Positions 36,645 through 48,037 of a stretch of 64,000 nt of DNA are shown piece by piece. Position 1 is the stretch's first letter, and the number at the start of each line of letters is the position of its first letter. The notes beneath the pieces are model-generated. The model was not told the DNA's origin, did not search any database, and saw nothing but the letters and a program-made list of their open reading frames with translations. Location: the NCBI GenBank assembly GCA_921293015.1, contig OV121090.1:37998033-38062032 (forward strand), given 5' to 3'. Source of the stretch: Phorcus lineatus. Taxonomy: Eukaryota > Mollusca > Gastropoda > Trochida > Trochidae. A program made the translations under genes and the position numbers.

Positions 36645-36829
36645 CTAAAAGAAAAAAGAATTAGTATTGTGTCAAAAATTAAGAGAAATTAATGTTTGAT
36701 TATGAATAAAATTGATTCAATTGTGAAATAAGACATATAATCGCTGAAGTGTGCTCAATATTAAACAGATGCATCATCTTTATCCTATAATTATCTTTAC
36801 CTATGTCGTGATGATGATTATGACAAAGA

Positions 36830-37348
36830 AACTGATGATGATGATGATGAAGAAAACAATGATAGTGTGATGATGATGATATAGTCAATGATGAAGATGA
36901 TAAAGACAATGATGATGATGATGATGATGATGAAGACGAAGATGATGTTGATGATGAAGAGGACAGATGATGATGATGGTGACAATGATGATGAAGAAAA
37001 TAATAAATAGTATAATGAATAATGATAAAGTTAATGATGAAGATGATGAAGACGATGAAGAGGACGGATGATGATGACGGTGACAATGATGATGAAGAAA
37101 GTAAAGAAAAACATGAAGAAGAAGATGATGATGAAGACGAAGTTGATGATAAAGATGACGGATGATGATGATGATGATGATGATGACGGTGACAGTGATG
37201 ATGAAGAAAATAATGAATAGTCAAATGACTAATGATATAGTCAATGATGAATATAATGAAGACGATGATGATGATGATGATGATAAGGATGGATGATGAT
37301 GACGGTGACAATGATGATGAAGAAAATAATGAAAAACATGATAAAGTA

Positions 37349-37379
<31 letters not shown>

Positions 37380-37485
37380 TTGATGAAGATGATGATGAAG
37401 AAGGCAATGATGAAGATGAAGAGAAGAAGATACTGATGACCTCAATGATGAAGATGAAGATGATGATGATGACAACAACTAAATG
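36830..37485. repeat. (GAT)n / GATGATGAAGA-type microsatellite, ~650 bp
   Basis: Imperfect ATG/GAT trinucleotides with interspersed GAAGA, arranged in about five longer cycles marked by GATGACGGTGACA phrases and ATAATGAATAGT-like breaks. The 235-codon minus-strand frame here is poly-Ser/His low complexity and not a gene. Confidence 0.92.
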
Positions 37486-38214
37486 ATGAACTTATGAGTA
37501 ATTTTTGCTACTAACAATAAATAATGTTGATATGGTTGAGATGATGGTGAGGATAATGATAACTGCCTTTGCATTTCCTTATTCCTCAGTCAAATTCTTC
37601 ATAAAAGATACCTATTTTCTGATTTCTCAAATTGTTGATAATGAAAGTGATGATTATGATTATGTTATGATGATGACGTAAGTGTCAATGTTGATTTGCA
37701 TTTATGTGATATGATTATGATTATCAATACCCAGATAAGACTTGTTGACACAATCACTTAACTTTGCTCGTCACTCATAATTGGCAGACTCTTTTATGTG
37801 GCTTAAAACAAACTGCACACTTGCACTTTCTACCGATTGTTGCCAAATTGTGCCATATCAAGTGATCTCATGGCTGATGTAGATAACTAGTGATGTAATT
37901 TGCCGTTATTTCACTCATCTAATGTAGAAAATTACTCCAGGGGCGGCCTCTGACATTTGGGGTCTCTCTACGTGTTGAGTCACATCAGCTTCTATGTTTT
38001 TTGTAATCAGAAAGGCCATGTTGTAATATGTTCTGTAACTGTGAGGATTATACGTGTCATGAACCATGCCCCGCGAGATTATCTTGATTGATCTTTGCTG
38101 CAACTCCCAGGAAGTCAGTAGACCACTCTCACTCTTCCACAATGTACAGTGCCCTTTAAATCTGAGACCTGTCATCAAGACAAGTTTTTATTTGTAAAAT
38201 TTGCTTTTAGGGCA
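37486..38214. other. no firm feature; 87-codon frame at 37915-38178 (-)
   Basis: The frame has balanced composition, but no domain, splice site or homologue could be supported. Confidence 0.3.
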
Positions 38215-38345
38215 ACCATTAGTCTAACATTAAGACTTTAACATGAAAGTTTGGTCTTCGAAAATTTTAAATGAAAAGGAGACTAAAAAATCAAGCTCTC
38301 ATGTCTTCTTATAGACTTGCTTAGGCTTTTATCTTATTTTTTGGC
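38215..38345 (-). repeat. dispersed repeat, copy 2
   Basis: Reverse complement of 29385-29530 (shared TTATAGACTTGCTTAGGCTT and AAATGAAAAGGAGACT), moderately diverged. Confidence 0.55.
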
Positions 38346-38749
38346 CTGGCTGACGGACACTATTACTTTTGCAGAACCAAGTACGATGTGTATGAAAATG
38401 AATAGAAATGAAGATGTATCAATGTTTTGTTGGATGATTACCTTTTTTGAAGATGAAGATTAAATGCAGCTTGAAAGACAGAATGTATATTTCAATGTAT
38501 ATTTTCTTAGTTTCTTTAAGACTAATTTTTTAGACTTCACTGTAATTGATATTAAAAAAAGTTAATTTCATTATATATTTCAAAATGTCTATGTGACACA
38601 AAATCACTATTGTACATGTGGGCATTCAGTGCCATTTAAATCTAAGTCTGGGGCATTTCATAATGATTTTAAATGGAATCTTTTGTATTATTTTGTAAAT
38701 ATTAAATATATAAAATATATATACTTATCTTAAAATCAGGATGATGAGA

Positions 38750-39430
38750 AATAGAAAGTTGACCTCCTTGAAATGGTTTACCAATGGAGATTCCTTCATA
38801 TAGTCCTACCCTTATTTCATCATGACTGCCATGGAAAAGTATGTCATCAAGTAGACTGTCATCAAGTAGACTGTCATCAAATCTTCTTCTGTTGTGACTT
38901 TTAATGACTACACCGAACAACACTTTTTAGTCATGCTCTAAAACTCAAATCCAGTGTTCATTGATGGGCTCCTGGATGACACTATAAATCTGAACAGTCC
39001 CAAAAAAGGGCATATTTCCTTGTACATATATTATAAAATGGGGAAACTTTCATTCAGTCCTCCCCTTATATTATCAAACACTGCAATCTTAAAATATTTC
39101 ATCATGTAAACTGTCATCAAATCTTCGTCTATTGCAGTTATGACTATACCAGGCAACACCTCTCAATCTCTCTTTTAAACTGTTCTACAGACAGTAAGGT
39201 TTGGGTGCAATGCTACACTGAATTTCAGTGCAGTACCACCCTTGGTCAGCTAGTTCCAGCCGATGCTCGCAGGTTTCACCGCAATGCATAGCCACAATGG
39301 TGTTGCGGGCTTTCTCCCTGCAATAATACTACTTGAAAGCGGCGTTAGACCCCAACTCACCTCACCTCACCTCACCTCTCTAAAACTCAAATCTACTGTT
39401 CATTGGCTGATGCTCATTCTGAACAGTCTG
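38750..39430. repeat. ancient ~290-bp tandem duplication split by a SINE
   Basis: Block one (about 38750-39000) and block two (about 39030-39430 without the SINE) share ACTGTCATCAAATCTTC, CAACACYTYT, AAAACTCAAATC and CTGAACAGTC in the same order. In block two a SINE occupies 39186-39378 between the last two groups. Confidence 0.55.
39186..39378 (+). mobile_element. 5'-truncated SINE
   Basis: It has the body of the SINE at 47743-48037 (TGCAATGCTACACTGAATTT, GCATAGCCACAATGGTGTTG, CTTGAAAGCGGCGTTA) and a tail of CTCACCTCACCTCACC, but lacks the tRNA-derived head. Confidence 0.8.
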
Positions 39431-40289
39431 TATGTGTAACTTGTATAACCTTTAACCCTGTCTGAAAAATTAACCAAGTCAATGATTGTAATATGACTAA
39501 TGTCTCTTTTGTTCAATAATTATAAAAAAGTATGACCATTCTTACAGGAGATATATCTATACATGTAAGTCTACATAATTTCTTATATCATTTCTTCTAT
39601 TAACCCACTGAGTAAAGTAAAGCATGATAACAGAATTATTTATTTATATGAAGATTGAAATGCTTGAAAAGTGTGCCATCAAATGATTTTATTGGGAAAC
39701 ATCAGTGAGCACATATCAGTTGTGAGATTTGTTAGAATATCTTCAACCAATGACATCGAGCCATTAAAACGTAAATGCTTTTTACCTTTTCGAAAAAGTT
39801 CTGGTTGATAAGATTAAAAGTTAATCACCAATCCATCATAAGCCAAACTACATGAGCAAGTGGGTAATTGATGTTGCTACTATGTCATTGCAAGATGCAA
39901 TGGAGATTAGGTTGCAAATCTGATATGTAAAAGATTAAAGACTTTCAACTTATGACAAAGAATGTTACTCACATGAGAGAACTATGGCAGGTAATGATAT
40001 GATGTAAGAAAATGCAATGTTCTTTAGTTTTTGTTGGTTTTATAAGAGAAAGTGAATCTCGTGCAAAATTCCAAAACGTGAAATGTAAGGAAAAGCTCGT
40101 TCTCTTAACTTAACTTGTGAGGTCTAGTTTGGTAGTCACAAAATAATTTCATTTTTTTCTCATCACATGAATAAGTTTTAACTATTGTGTAATTGTATGT
40201 ACATTGTGACTTCAATTCTATTCATTCTTTTGTGTATAGAAGTATCAAACCATACATGGTTTACATATATTCATAAATATATCTTCATG

Positions 40290-40660
40290 CAGTGATCCTA
40301 TGCTTGACTCAGTTTGACCTCAATCAGTAAAGTTCAGCAATATTGGGCATGGCTAACAGATGCGTGGGTGAGCTCAAGCTATTTTAAACTTGGATGTAAA
40401 AGAATTATTCCCTGACACCACAACAAGACATGAGTTGAGGGACTCATGAGGTCATCCTAATTATAGGGCTCTATCATAAATGTTTCCCTAGCTGCTCACC
40501 CAGTGATGTAAGTGGGTACCTAGTTAGGGCTGTATCGGTAGTGTATAGGTAGAATTCTAAGCGATTATATGTTAGACTCAGTATTAAAGTATAAAGCCCT
40601 TTTAGTCCACATGTGAAGTTTAAGTGCTATGTGAAAGCTATCCATTTTTATTATTATACA
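40290..40660 (+). repeat. dispersed repeat, intact copy (empty site)
   Basis: A segment with AATGTTTCCCTAGCTGCTCA, AAGTGGGTACCTAG, ATATGTTAGACTCAG and AGTGCTATGTGAAAGCTATC. The tail style (GTGCTATAT-AAA) resembles LINE/SINE 3' ends. It is homologous to 40860-41195 plus 42376-42440. Confidence 0.5.
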
Positions 40661-40859
40661 ATGATCCCTTAAATGACCTTGATTGAGTTGTAGTTTGATA
40701 AATTATTATATGGTAGTCACAAACGGATTTCAGTTTTCACACAGCACATAAATCAGTTTTATCCTTTGTAAATTTTTATGTACATCATTACATAGCTTGT
40801 ATTAATTTTGTGTGTGTATAAAAGTATTGATTGTCACATGGTTTAGATATCTTCTTAAA

Positions 40860-42440
40860 TATATTCATATGTCGACATGTTGTCCTGCCAGAACTCAGAT
40901 TGACACACTGTAGGTCAAGAAAGCCCCATTTAAACCTACTAACAGTGAAGTTCGGTTTCATTAGGCATGGCTGTCCAAATGAGTGGCTGACCTGAGGCTT
41001 ATTCTAAAAAATATTTTTTATCCTTATCTTTTTGATTCCATGAACAGAGACTTATAAGATTGATTCCCTGCCGGGACATGAGTGGGGGAAGACAGTTTAT
41101 TAAAAATGTTTCCCTGTCTACTCCCCATGGTGTAAATGGGTAGATCCGGTAAAGGAAGTATTGGTAGGGTAGACCTTTGAGCAATGATATGTTAGCCCGG
41201 CGTAACAGGCCAAACTTCCCCCTGGCCAGACTTTCCCCGGGGAAGCTTTGGCCTAGGACAATCTTTCCCCGGGGAAACTTTGGCCTAGGCCAGACTTTCC
41301 CCCCCTGGGCTCAATCTTCCCCGGGAAAACTCTGGCCTAGGCCAAACCTTCCCCACCCTTGATTTTACCTACACCTTTTTCTATTGTGTTCACTCCTAGC
41401 AATTTGGACCCCACCTAACTTCTTCTTTTATCTATAGTGTATTCACTTATATTGGCAACTTTTTTGCCTTACATACATATGTTCAACTGATAACATTCTG
41501 TTCTAACTAGGCTACTTTCACAAAATTGCTTGTTTTTATTCTATATTGTTAGAACACAGGTGGGTGTTTATCTAAAGGGGAAAATTCTGGTTAAGCTAGG
41601 CTATTTCTTCCCCACCCTTGGTATTTATTTAGAGTGGGGAAACTCTGGCCTACCTGGGCTATTTCTTCCCCACCCTTGGTATTTATTTAGAGTGGGGCTA
41701 CTCTGGCCTAACTGGGCTATTTCTTCTCCACCCTTGGTATTTATTTAGAGTGGGGCTACTCTGGCCTAGCTGGGCTATTTATTTGTACAATTCTTCTCCA
41801 CCCTTGGTATTTATTTAGAGTGGGGCTACTCTGGCCTAGCTGGACTATTTCTTCTATAGAAATTTGCCTGGACCTGATTGACAGAATTGATATTTGCATT
41901 AATTTATCAATATGATACATTGAAATAAAATTAATATAAATAAAATTATTATTTACTCCCTGAAAATAAATAACAAGGGTGGGGAAGAAATAGCCAAGCT
42001 AAGCCAGATTCCCCCTGAATAGAAAGTTAAACTAGTTAGACGAGAAAGGCAGAGAAGTTGTCAATATAAGTTAATATCTGCACATTATATATACAAGAAC
42101 AGGATTTGTAAGTGTAAGTTAAGTGGGGTTCAAATTGCCATGAATTTTGACAATAGAAAATAGGTATAGGTAGAATCAAGGGTGGGGAAAGTTTGGCCTA
42201 GGCCAGACTTTCCCCGGGGAAGATAGAGCCCAGAGGGGGAAAGTTTGGCCTAGTCTAAACTTTCCCCGGGGAGAAAATAGCCTAGGCCAAACTTTCCCCC
42301 GGGGAAGGTTTGGCCTAGGCTATTTTCTCCCTGGGGAAAGTTCAGACTGGGGAAGAAATAGCCTGCTACACCGGGTTAGACCAGGGTGATAAAATGCTTT
42401 GAGTCCAAAATTTGAGATTAGGTGCTATATAAAAGGTATC
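40860..42440 (+). repeat. dispersed repeat, second copy interrupted by the palindromic element
   Basis: Its first part (40860-41195) and last part (42376-42440, AGGTGCTATATAAAAGGTAT) line up with 40290-40660. They are separated by the insertion at 41196-42375. Confidence 0.5.
41196..42375. mobile_element. 1,180-bp palindromic foldback element, TIR CCCGGYGTARCAGGC, flanked by TTAG
   Basis: The ends are CCCGGCGTAACAGGC (left) and GCCTGCTACACCGGG (right). Arms of roughly 500 bp are inverted copies rich in TTTCCCCGGGGAA and TTTGGCCTAGGC palindromes. The left arm is enlarged by about five tandem copies of a ~55-bp unit (CCACCCTTGGTATTTATTTA..GGGGCTACTCTGG) at 41560-41850; one reversed copy lies near 41975-42030. 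TTAG precedes (41192-41195) and follows (42376-42379) the element. No transposase is encoded, so it is non-autonomous. Confidence 0.8.
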
Positions 42441-42859
42441 CATTTTATACCCCAATGGTCAAGCTGAAGAGATATTGTCATGGGATGGTCTGTCTGTCCG
42501 TCCGTCTGTCTGTCCGTCCCTAAAAAGGTACCTGTATTGCAAAATCAACTCCAGTTTCTGATAAATCTTTCTGATTTATATGATTTATATTTATATGACT
42601 CTGAGGCATTGAAAGTCAGATACAGAGATGGAATGGTGAACCAGGAGACAAGTTGATGATAAGAATACATCGGTTCCTTCTTTCCTTGCTATGATTTGCA
42701 ATGGTGATTTATTGAACAAATGCCTGTATGCATGGGGCAACACACTAATCTATAACACAAGGTTACAGGACATTTGAATATAACATATGAAAATCATCTT
42801 TTTAACAATATGATGATAGAAGGACAACTTAGATACATATCTGGATTTGATGAGCATGT

Positions 42860-43232
42860 CATATGATGTTTATGTTGATCACTATGGGTTTTCTGGAGCA
42901 TTGCTCACATATTTCTGTCAACAATGCACTCTTCCCATTGAAACCTGTCAGTTTGACAGTATTCTGTTCATATTCATCATATCCTCTCTCTGTCTGCTTA
43001 GTATCCCAGTGTCCTTCTTCTGGTGAGATATCACCACACAGTGAAGCTGTCAAGCAATGATCCCTCTGCATGTTTTCATGCAGCACAACCACAAACGAGT
43101 TAACTTACAAACAGCATATCTGGCACTTTCTCTCCCTGGCTGCCAGGTATTTTGTCCATCCATCACTCCTGGTGTCTGTCCACTAGAACGGCTGGCATTT
43201 TGAAATGGAAAGCATTCATCCTGAAGCACCAA
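42860..43232 (-). CDS. possible exon(s), unrecognised
   Basis: After an acceptor-like AACATGCAG (about 43075) the minus strand reads RDHCLTASLCGDISPEEGHW and stays open to a TGA at 42860. Upstream, a 60-codon frame in another phase runs to a strong donor-like GTAAGTTA near 43110. The gap between the two signals is only about 43 nt, too short for a normal intron, so the pair is unlikely to be one spliced unit. No family is recognised. Confidence 0.2.
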
Positions 43233-43781
43233 GAAATTCCTTGAGTTGTTCTTGTTTGGTCATTTTGTGGTCAATGTAGACTTTCAAATGATGTATTCTG
43301 CTGTGGTCAAAATGTGTTCTTGTAGATGATTATGATATCAGTAAGTTTTGATAGATAGAATTATCCATAGGATCAACTATTATACGTTTCTTTTAATGAC
43401 TTTCATTTTATATCAAATTTCTTTTAGAAAGATGTGTTACTAAATTCTTGGATTTGTCACCTGTATAATGCTGATATCAAATTTGATTTGTTATCTAATG
43501 TACGATCTTCTAAAAAGGAATAAACTGATTTGCTATGGTCAAGAGATGATTAAATGTTTTAACAAAATATTACATCGAAATGTATCAAAATGAATTTTAC
43601 TACTGATTGTATTCTGTGGTAATTTAATCACTATGACACATCGACATTAACCGACTTCTCCTACCTCTTCGTTTCCATCTGCTCCCCAAATAAATATCTT
43701 CAACATCTATCATATATCATATAGGAGTCCAAGCACAATGTTTTTAGCGTAAAGTATGTCTTTGCATGAAGGTAATGTTCT

Positions 43782-43890
43782 GGGCATAGATTTTCGAAGC
43801 TTTCTTAGTGCTAAGATAGTCGTAAGCCAATGTTAATGTATTGTACTTACAACAATCCTAGTGCTAAGAGAGCTTCGAAAATCTAGGCCC
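43782..43890. mobile_element. 109-bp hairpin MITE
   Basis: GGGCATAGATTTTCGAAGCT at the left and its near-perfect reverse complement at the right (AGCTTCGAAAATCTAGGCCC) with CTTAGTGCTAAGA-type inner palindromes. The whole element folds into one stem with a short loop. Confidence 0.75.
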
Positions 43891-43948
43891 TGTTTACTAC
43901 CTGAGTCACAAAATGAAAAAAAATTTAAAACGAAACTAAAAAGGATAG

Positions 43949-44430
43949 ATGGAGTACCCACCTCCTTACTTTTTGATAGGTGCAGCTAGCAGGATCTCCA
44001 GCCCCCAGCCCCCTAACTTTTTGAACCCCCCTACCCCTTACTCTTTAATAGGTGACTCCTCACCCCCTTACTTTTTGATAGGTGACTCCTCACCCCCTTA
44101 CTTTTTGATAGGTGACTCCTCACCCCCTTACCTTTTGATAGGTGACTCCTCACCCCCTTACTTTTTGATAGGTGACTCCTCACCCCCTTACTTTTGATAG
44201 GTGACTCCTCACCCCCCTTACTTTTTGATAGTTGACTCCTAGCCCCCCTAACTTTTTGATAGGTGACTCCTTGCCCCTCTAACTTTTTAACAGGTGGAAT
44301 AGTTTCAAAATTGGTGGGTAATAATGAAAATTAAAGCATGTTTACTCCCTTAGCATTTTGATAGATGAACCCCCAGCCCCCTAACCCTTGAATAGGTGAG
44401 CCCCCACCATTGTTAATATACTTTGATAGG
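43949..44430. repeat. 30-bp minisatellite (CACCCCCTTACTTTTTGATAGGTGACTCCT)n
   Basis: About nine clear copies lie between 44030 and 44300, with diverged copies on both sides. The most regular ones are at 44060-44215. The unit reads in frame as a 10-residue Pro/Tyr/Phe-rich repeat for 82 codons, which follows from the unit length being a multiple of three. Confidence 0.9.
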
Positions 44431-45229
44431 TGAACATCTTTTTCAAATTCCTGGATTCACCACTGGTATATTGGCTGGTTTGTTTCTGCTTTGTGGTAGA
44501 CTTCACCTGTGGAATCTCTCAGTTTGCATATCCTGTTTTCCAACAACCTCTCTCCATAGCTGATATACTCCCACCTGTTGATTGCTTAGCTCAAGATGTT
44601 TGAATAAAACAGTTCCATATCATTGGCTTGATAAGCTTGATTAAAATTGTCCAACGTCCTTTCATATGCTAGATATTCAATCTTAAATGTGACTCGGCAG
44701 GTGTCGGTTTAGTGAGAAGTTTGATTTTAGGTAATCATTTCTTTCTATAAGCAACTTTCTTTTGAAAACAAAATCATATAGAAAAATATCATTGATAACT
44801 GCAAAAGGTATATCAAATTTACAATCTATGATTTATCTTATTGCAAACATTATAAGAGAGATTGATCAAAGCAAAACAATAAAAAAATATAATCTCACCG
44901 TCATATTTTCTTTAAAATAGGACTGTTTTTCTAACATCCATTACAAAATGATATAAATGTTAACACAGTTCAAAGGCATTCTCAAGCATGAGATGTTGAT
45001 GCTAAGAAACAAAAACAGTTCATATTGAAAAAACAAAAAGATCTGGATATCAACACAGGCAGGTGTTTCTATCTGTTAAAGTCAGACTGCAGATTGGCAT
45101 AGCCTTCTTATTCAATGGGTTGGGAGAGACTGCCAACAGTAGCAAGAAATCAAGAGTCCATGCATAAGAAGACAAAAAGGGATTGATTTATGATTTTTAT
45201 TTCTTTAAGGGTTTTTAAGCTTTTAAAAT
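44431..45229. other. no recognisable feature
   Basis: AT-rich DNA without supportable exon, array or TIR. Confidence 0.35.
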
Positions 45230-45445
45230 GAAAGGCCTGATGGGCCAATGGCAAATAAAGTATAGCATCTAGCATTTGTTCCTCTGTCCATCTCTCCATC
45301 CATTTAGACCTGCTGATTTTGTGAATTAAGAAGTTGGATATCCATAAAATCATATAGTTCACAGTTGTTAATTTGGTGAATCTATGGCCACCATAGTTAA
45401 GGGGTCGCATAATGTTATATCATAAAGCCTGATGAGCAACAGAGC
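45230..45445. repeat. dispersed repeat fragment (CCTGATGGGCC family)
   Basis: It shares the layout of 23406-23965: GCCTGATGGGCCAATGGCAA, then TCTGTCCATCTCTCCATCCA, then TTGGTGAATCTATGGCC, ending GCCTGATGAGCAACAGAGCC. Confidence 0.5.
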
Positions 45446-45766
45446 CAATGTGTCTTTTTCTCTTCACAACGAATTCACAAAGATAATATACTTGCTTGGG
45501 TTAACTTCCTGTGAATTCCAAACTTTTGTCGATTATTTGATGTTCTTGGTTTACTCATGATAATTGATATTATCATTTAATGTTCCTTATAAGCTCATCA
45601 GGTTTAGGAGGCCCTGTGGGTTTGTAGCATGGCCACTATCCACAGTTGTCTATCGTGAGTATTTCATTAAAAAAACTTCCTGTATGTACTTCGCATCCAG
45701 AACTGCTGAATTCCTGAAGCTGAATTTTATAGGGTTTGTACAACTCCTCGGGATCAAATGGGTACG

Positions 45767-46403
45767 GAAGCATCCTAGTGCCACAGTCAAATTTTTTTAT
45801 CCCCTAATTAGGATATACCATCACCTAGGACTTAATCATCGCCTAATTAGGACATAACTATCACCAAATTAGGAGAAACTATCTCCTAATTAGTAGATAT
45901 TAAGTCCTAATTAGGACATACTAACTCACTTAGGAGTTAGTTATCACCTAATTAGCTCTTAATCATCGCCTAATTAGGACATAACTATCACCTAATTAGG
46001 AGAAACTATCAACTAATTAGGAGATACTAAATCCAAATTAGGACATACTATCTCGTAGTTAGGAGATATTAAGTCCTAATTAAGACATACTAACTCCTAA
46101 TTAGGAGATAGTTATCACCTAATTAGGACTTAGTTATCACCTAATTAGGAGATAATTATCACCCTAATAAGAAGTAAGTATCTCCTAATTAGGACTTAAT
46201 TATCACCTAATTACGAGAAAGTATCACCAAATTAGGAAATAGCTATGTCCTAAGTAGGACTTAGTTATCTCCTAATTAGGTGTTAATTAAGTCCTAATTA
46301 GGGATTACTTATCTCCTAATTAGGTGTTAATATCTCCTAATTAGGTGATAGTATCTCCTAATTAGGAGATAAAAAAATTTTGACTGTGGCACTAGGGTGC
46401 TTC
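45767..46403. mobile_element. 637-bp foldback element packed with CTAATTAGG palindromes
   Basis: The ends are inverted: GAAGCATCCTAGTGCCACAG at the left and CTGTGGCACTAGGGTGCTTC at the right, each followed inward by a T/A-rich spacer. Between them about 25 exact or near copies of CTAATTAGG are spaced 17-30 bp apart, joined by short linkers such as GAGATA, GACTTA and ATCAC. It is non-coding. No clear target-site duplication was seen. Confidence 0.8.
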
Positions 46404-47742
46404 AGTAAATGTGTACACTGTGTCCTCAACCCTTTTCAAAAATTGGCTCAGCAGGTATTTTTCCTTAAACCTTTCTTCAAAACCACGCAATTACCATTGA
46501 TAGCTTGAATTGTTAGAATATGATTTTTTTAACAACTTAGAATTACTTGTTTGTCACTAAGGAATGGTTTAAATGAAATCAAAATTGCCTTGGAAAAACT
46601 GACAATATAGATCTTTATATTCAGTTGATTTAAATGGGAAATTAATTTTCATTTTCAAATATAATATTCACATAAGACAAGAGTTCTTTTGACCACAGAA
46701 GATAAGTTACAAACATAACTGCTGTGATTGATAAGAATACAAGTTAGGAAAGGAATTTTCTATTTTGGCCAAAATCTTATCTTATGAAAATACTTTTATG
46801 ATTATATATGTACTGGTTAATCTGTGTACTATTCTTAAAAAAGTATTACCAAGCAAACATGTTTTCATACATCTGCTAAGCAGCCGGCTTTATAGCAAGA
46901 ATTCTTGAAAAACTGACATCATTTGGTTTATTTATGTGAATAATTGAAAGCCTCAGTGCTTATTTGTCTTGACATGCACAAGAACAGCTTTGGCTTGGAA
47001 TTAACACATAATATGTTGTAAAGGATATAGTATCAAAAGTTCCTGAGAATATGTCATGTTGTGTTAGGCAGATAGTATTTCAGCAGAAAAGCCCTGTGTG
47101 CATGGTTATCACAGCAGGAATGCTGTAAACTCATAATCGTCTTGAATCATTGTTTTATAGAGTCAATTTTTATGCGTATATCAGGATAGGCTTTCACTGA
47201 TTTCAACATTTTGTAGCCTGAAGGTGCAGAAGTCGTGCTCACATGTGATTCAAGATAGTTCCAAGCAATTGATAATGCATTGAACAAACACAGCTTTAAA
47301 AGCCAAGGCCATATTGGATGTTGTCTTAATACAGTGTCTGAGATACCGATTTGATGTAAATATTTGCCTTAACAGAATGATGTAATTGATGACTGTTCAC
47401 TGAAAAAAACCAACTTAACAAAATCCAGCTTATCTTTGAAGAGCATGTATATGTTAAAATTACTGCCAATAATAGAAAAGCTCATTAATCTAAACCCTAA
47501 TTTCTCTGCTGTAAACAATAGATACAAGGCAAGTAAACACCACTGAAACTGAGAACAGAGAATCTGAATCCCTTCTGTGCTGGGTACTGGTAATATTGTA
47601 ACATACAGGACCTCAACGCAAATATCTCATGATTAATTTCTTCTATCTTAATTGAACATATTTCAAAAGTCCAAATGAGGGTTAATGTTGCTGTGTTTAT
47701 ATATCATTGACTTTGTACAATAACATGAGTTCCCTTTCACCT
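46404..47742. other. no recognisable feature
   Basis: AT-rich DNA; no exon, array or TIR element could be supported. Confidence 0.4.
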
Positions 47743-48037
47743 TGGGGGCGGGTTAGCGCAGTGGTTAGCACATTTGGCTTCGGATCAAAAGGTCTGTGGT
47801 TCGAATCCGGCCAGGGCCTCGGCAACTTTGTCTGCAGTAGAGAACTGTTCTACACACAGTCAGGTGTTGGTGCAATGCTACACTGAATTTAAGTGCAGTA
47901 CAACCTTAGGTTCGCTAGTTCCAGCCGCAATGCATAGCCACAATGGTGTTGCGTGCTTTTTCCCTGCAATAATACTAGAAGCCGCGATATAAGTGAAATA
48001 CTCTTGAAAGCGGCGTTAAAACCCAATTACAACTCAC
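47743..48037 (+). mobile_element. full-length tRNA-Arg-derived SINE
   Basis: The head carries a perfect A box (TAGCGCAGTGG, 47754-47764) and a perfect B box (GGTTCGAATCC, 47798-47808). Between them GGCTTCGGATCAAAAGG resembles the anticodon arm of tRNA-Arg(TCG). The body follows (TGCAATGCTACACTGAATTT, GCATAGCCACAATGGTGTTG) and the 3' end is CTTGAAAGCGGCGTTAAAAC with an AACTCACTC tail. Related copies lie at 39186-39378 and 51916-52190. Confidence 0.85.

Noticed and set aside
36700..37407. 235-codon minus-strand open frame
   Set aside because: It is poly-Ser/His/Ile translated from the GAT trinucleotide tract; length follows from the repeat having no stop in that frame.
47743..47820. Possible functional tRNA-Arg gene
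   Set aside because: The acceptor stem does not pair properly and the segment continues into the SINE body shared with two other copies.
47774..47992. 72-codon frame with protein-like composition
   Set aside because: It lies wholly inside the SINE; similar frames appear in the other copy at 51870-52088.
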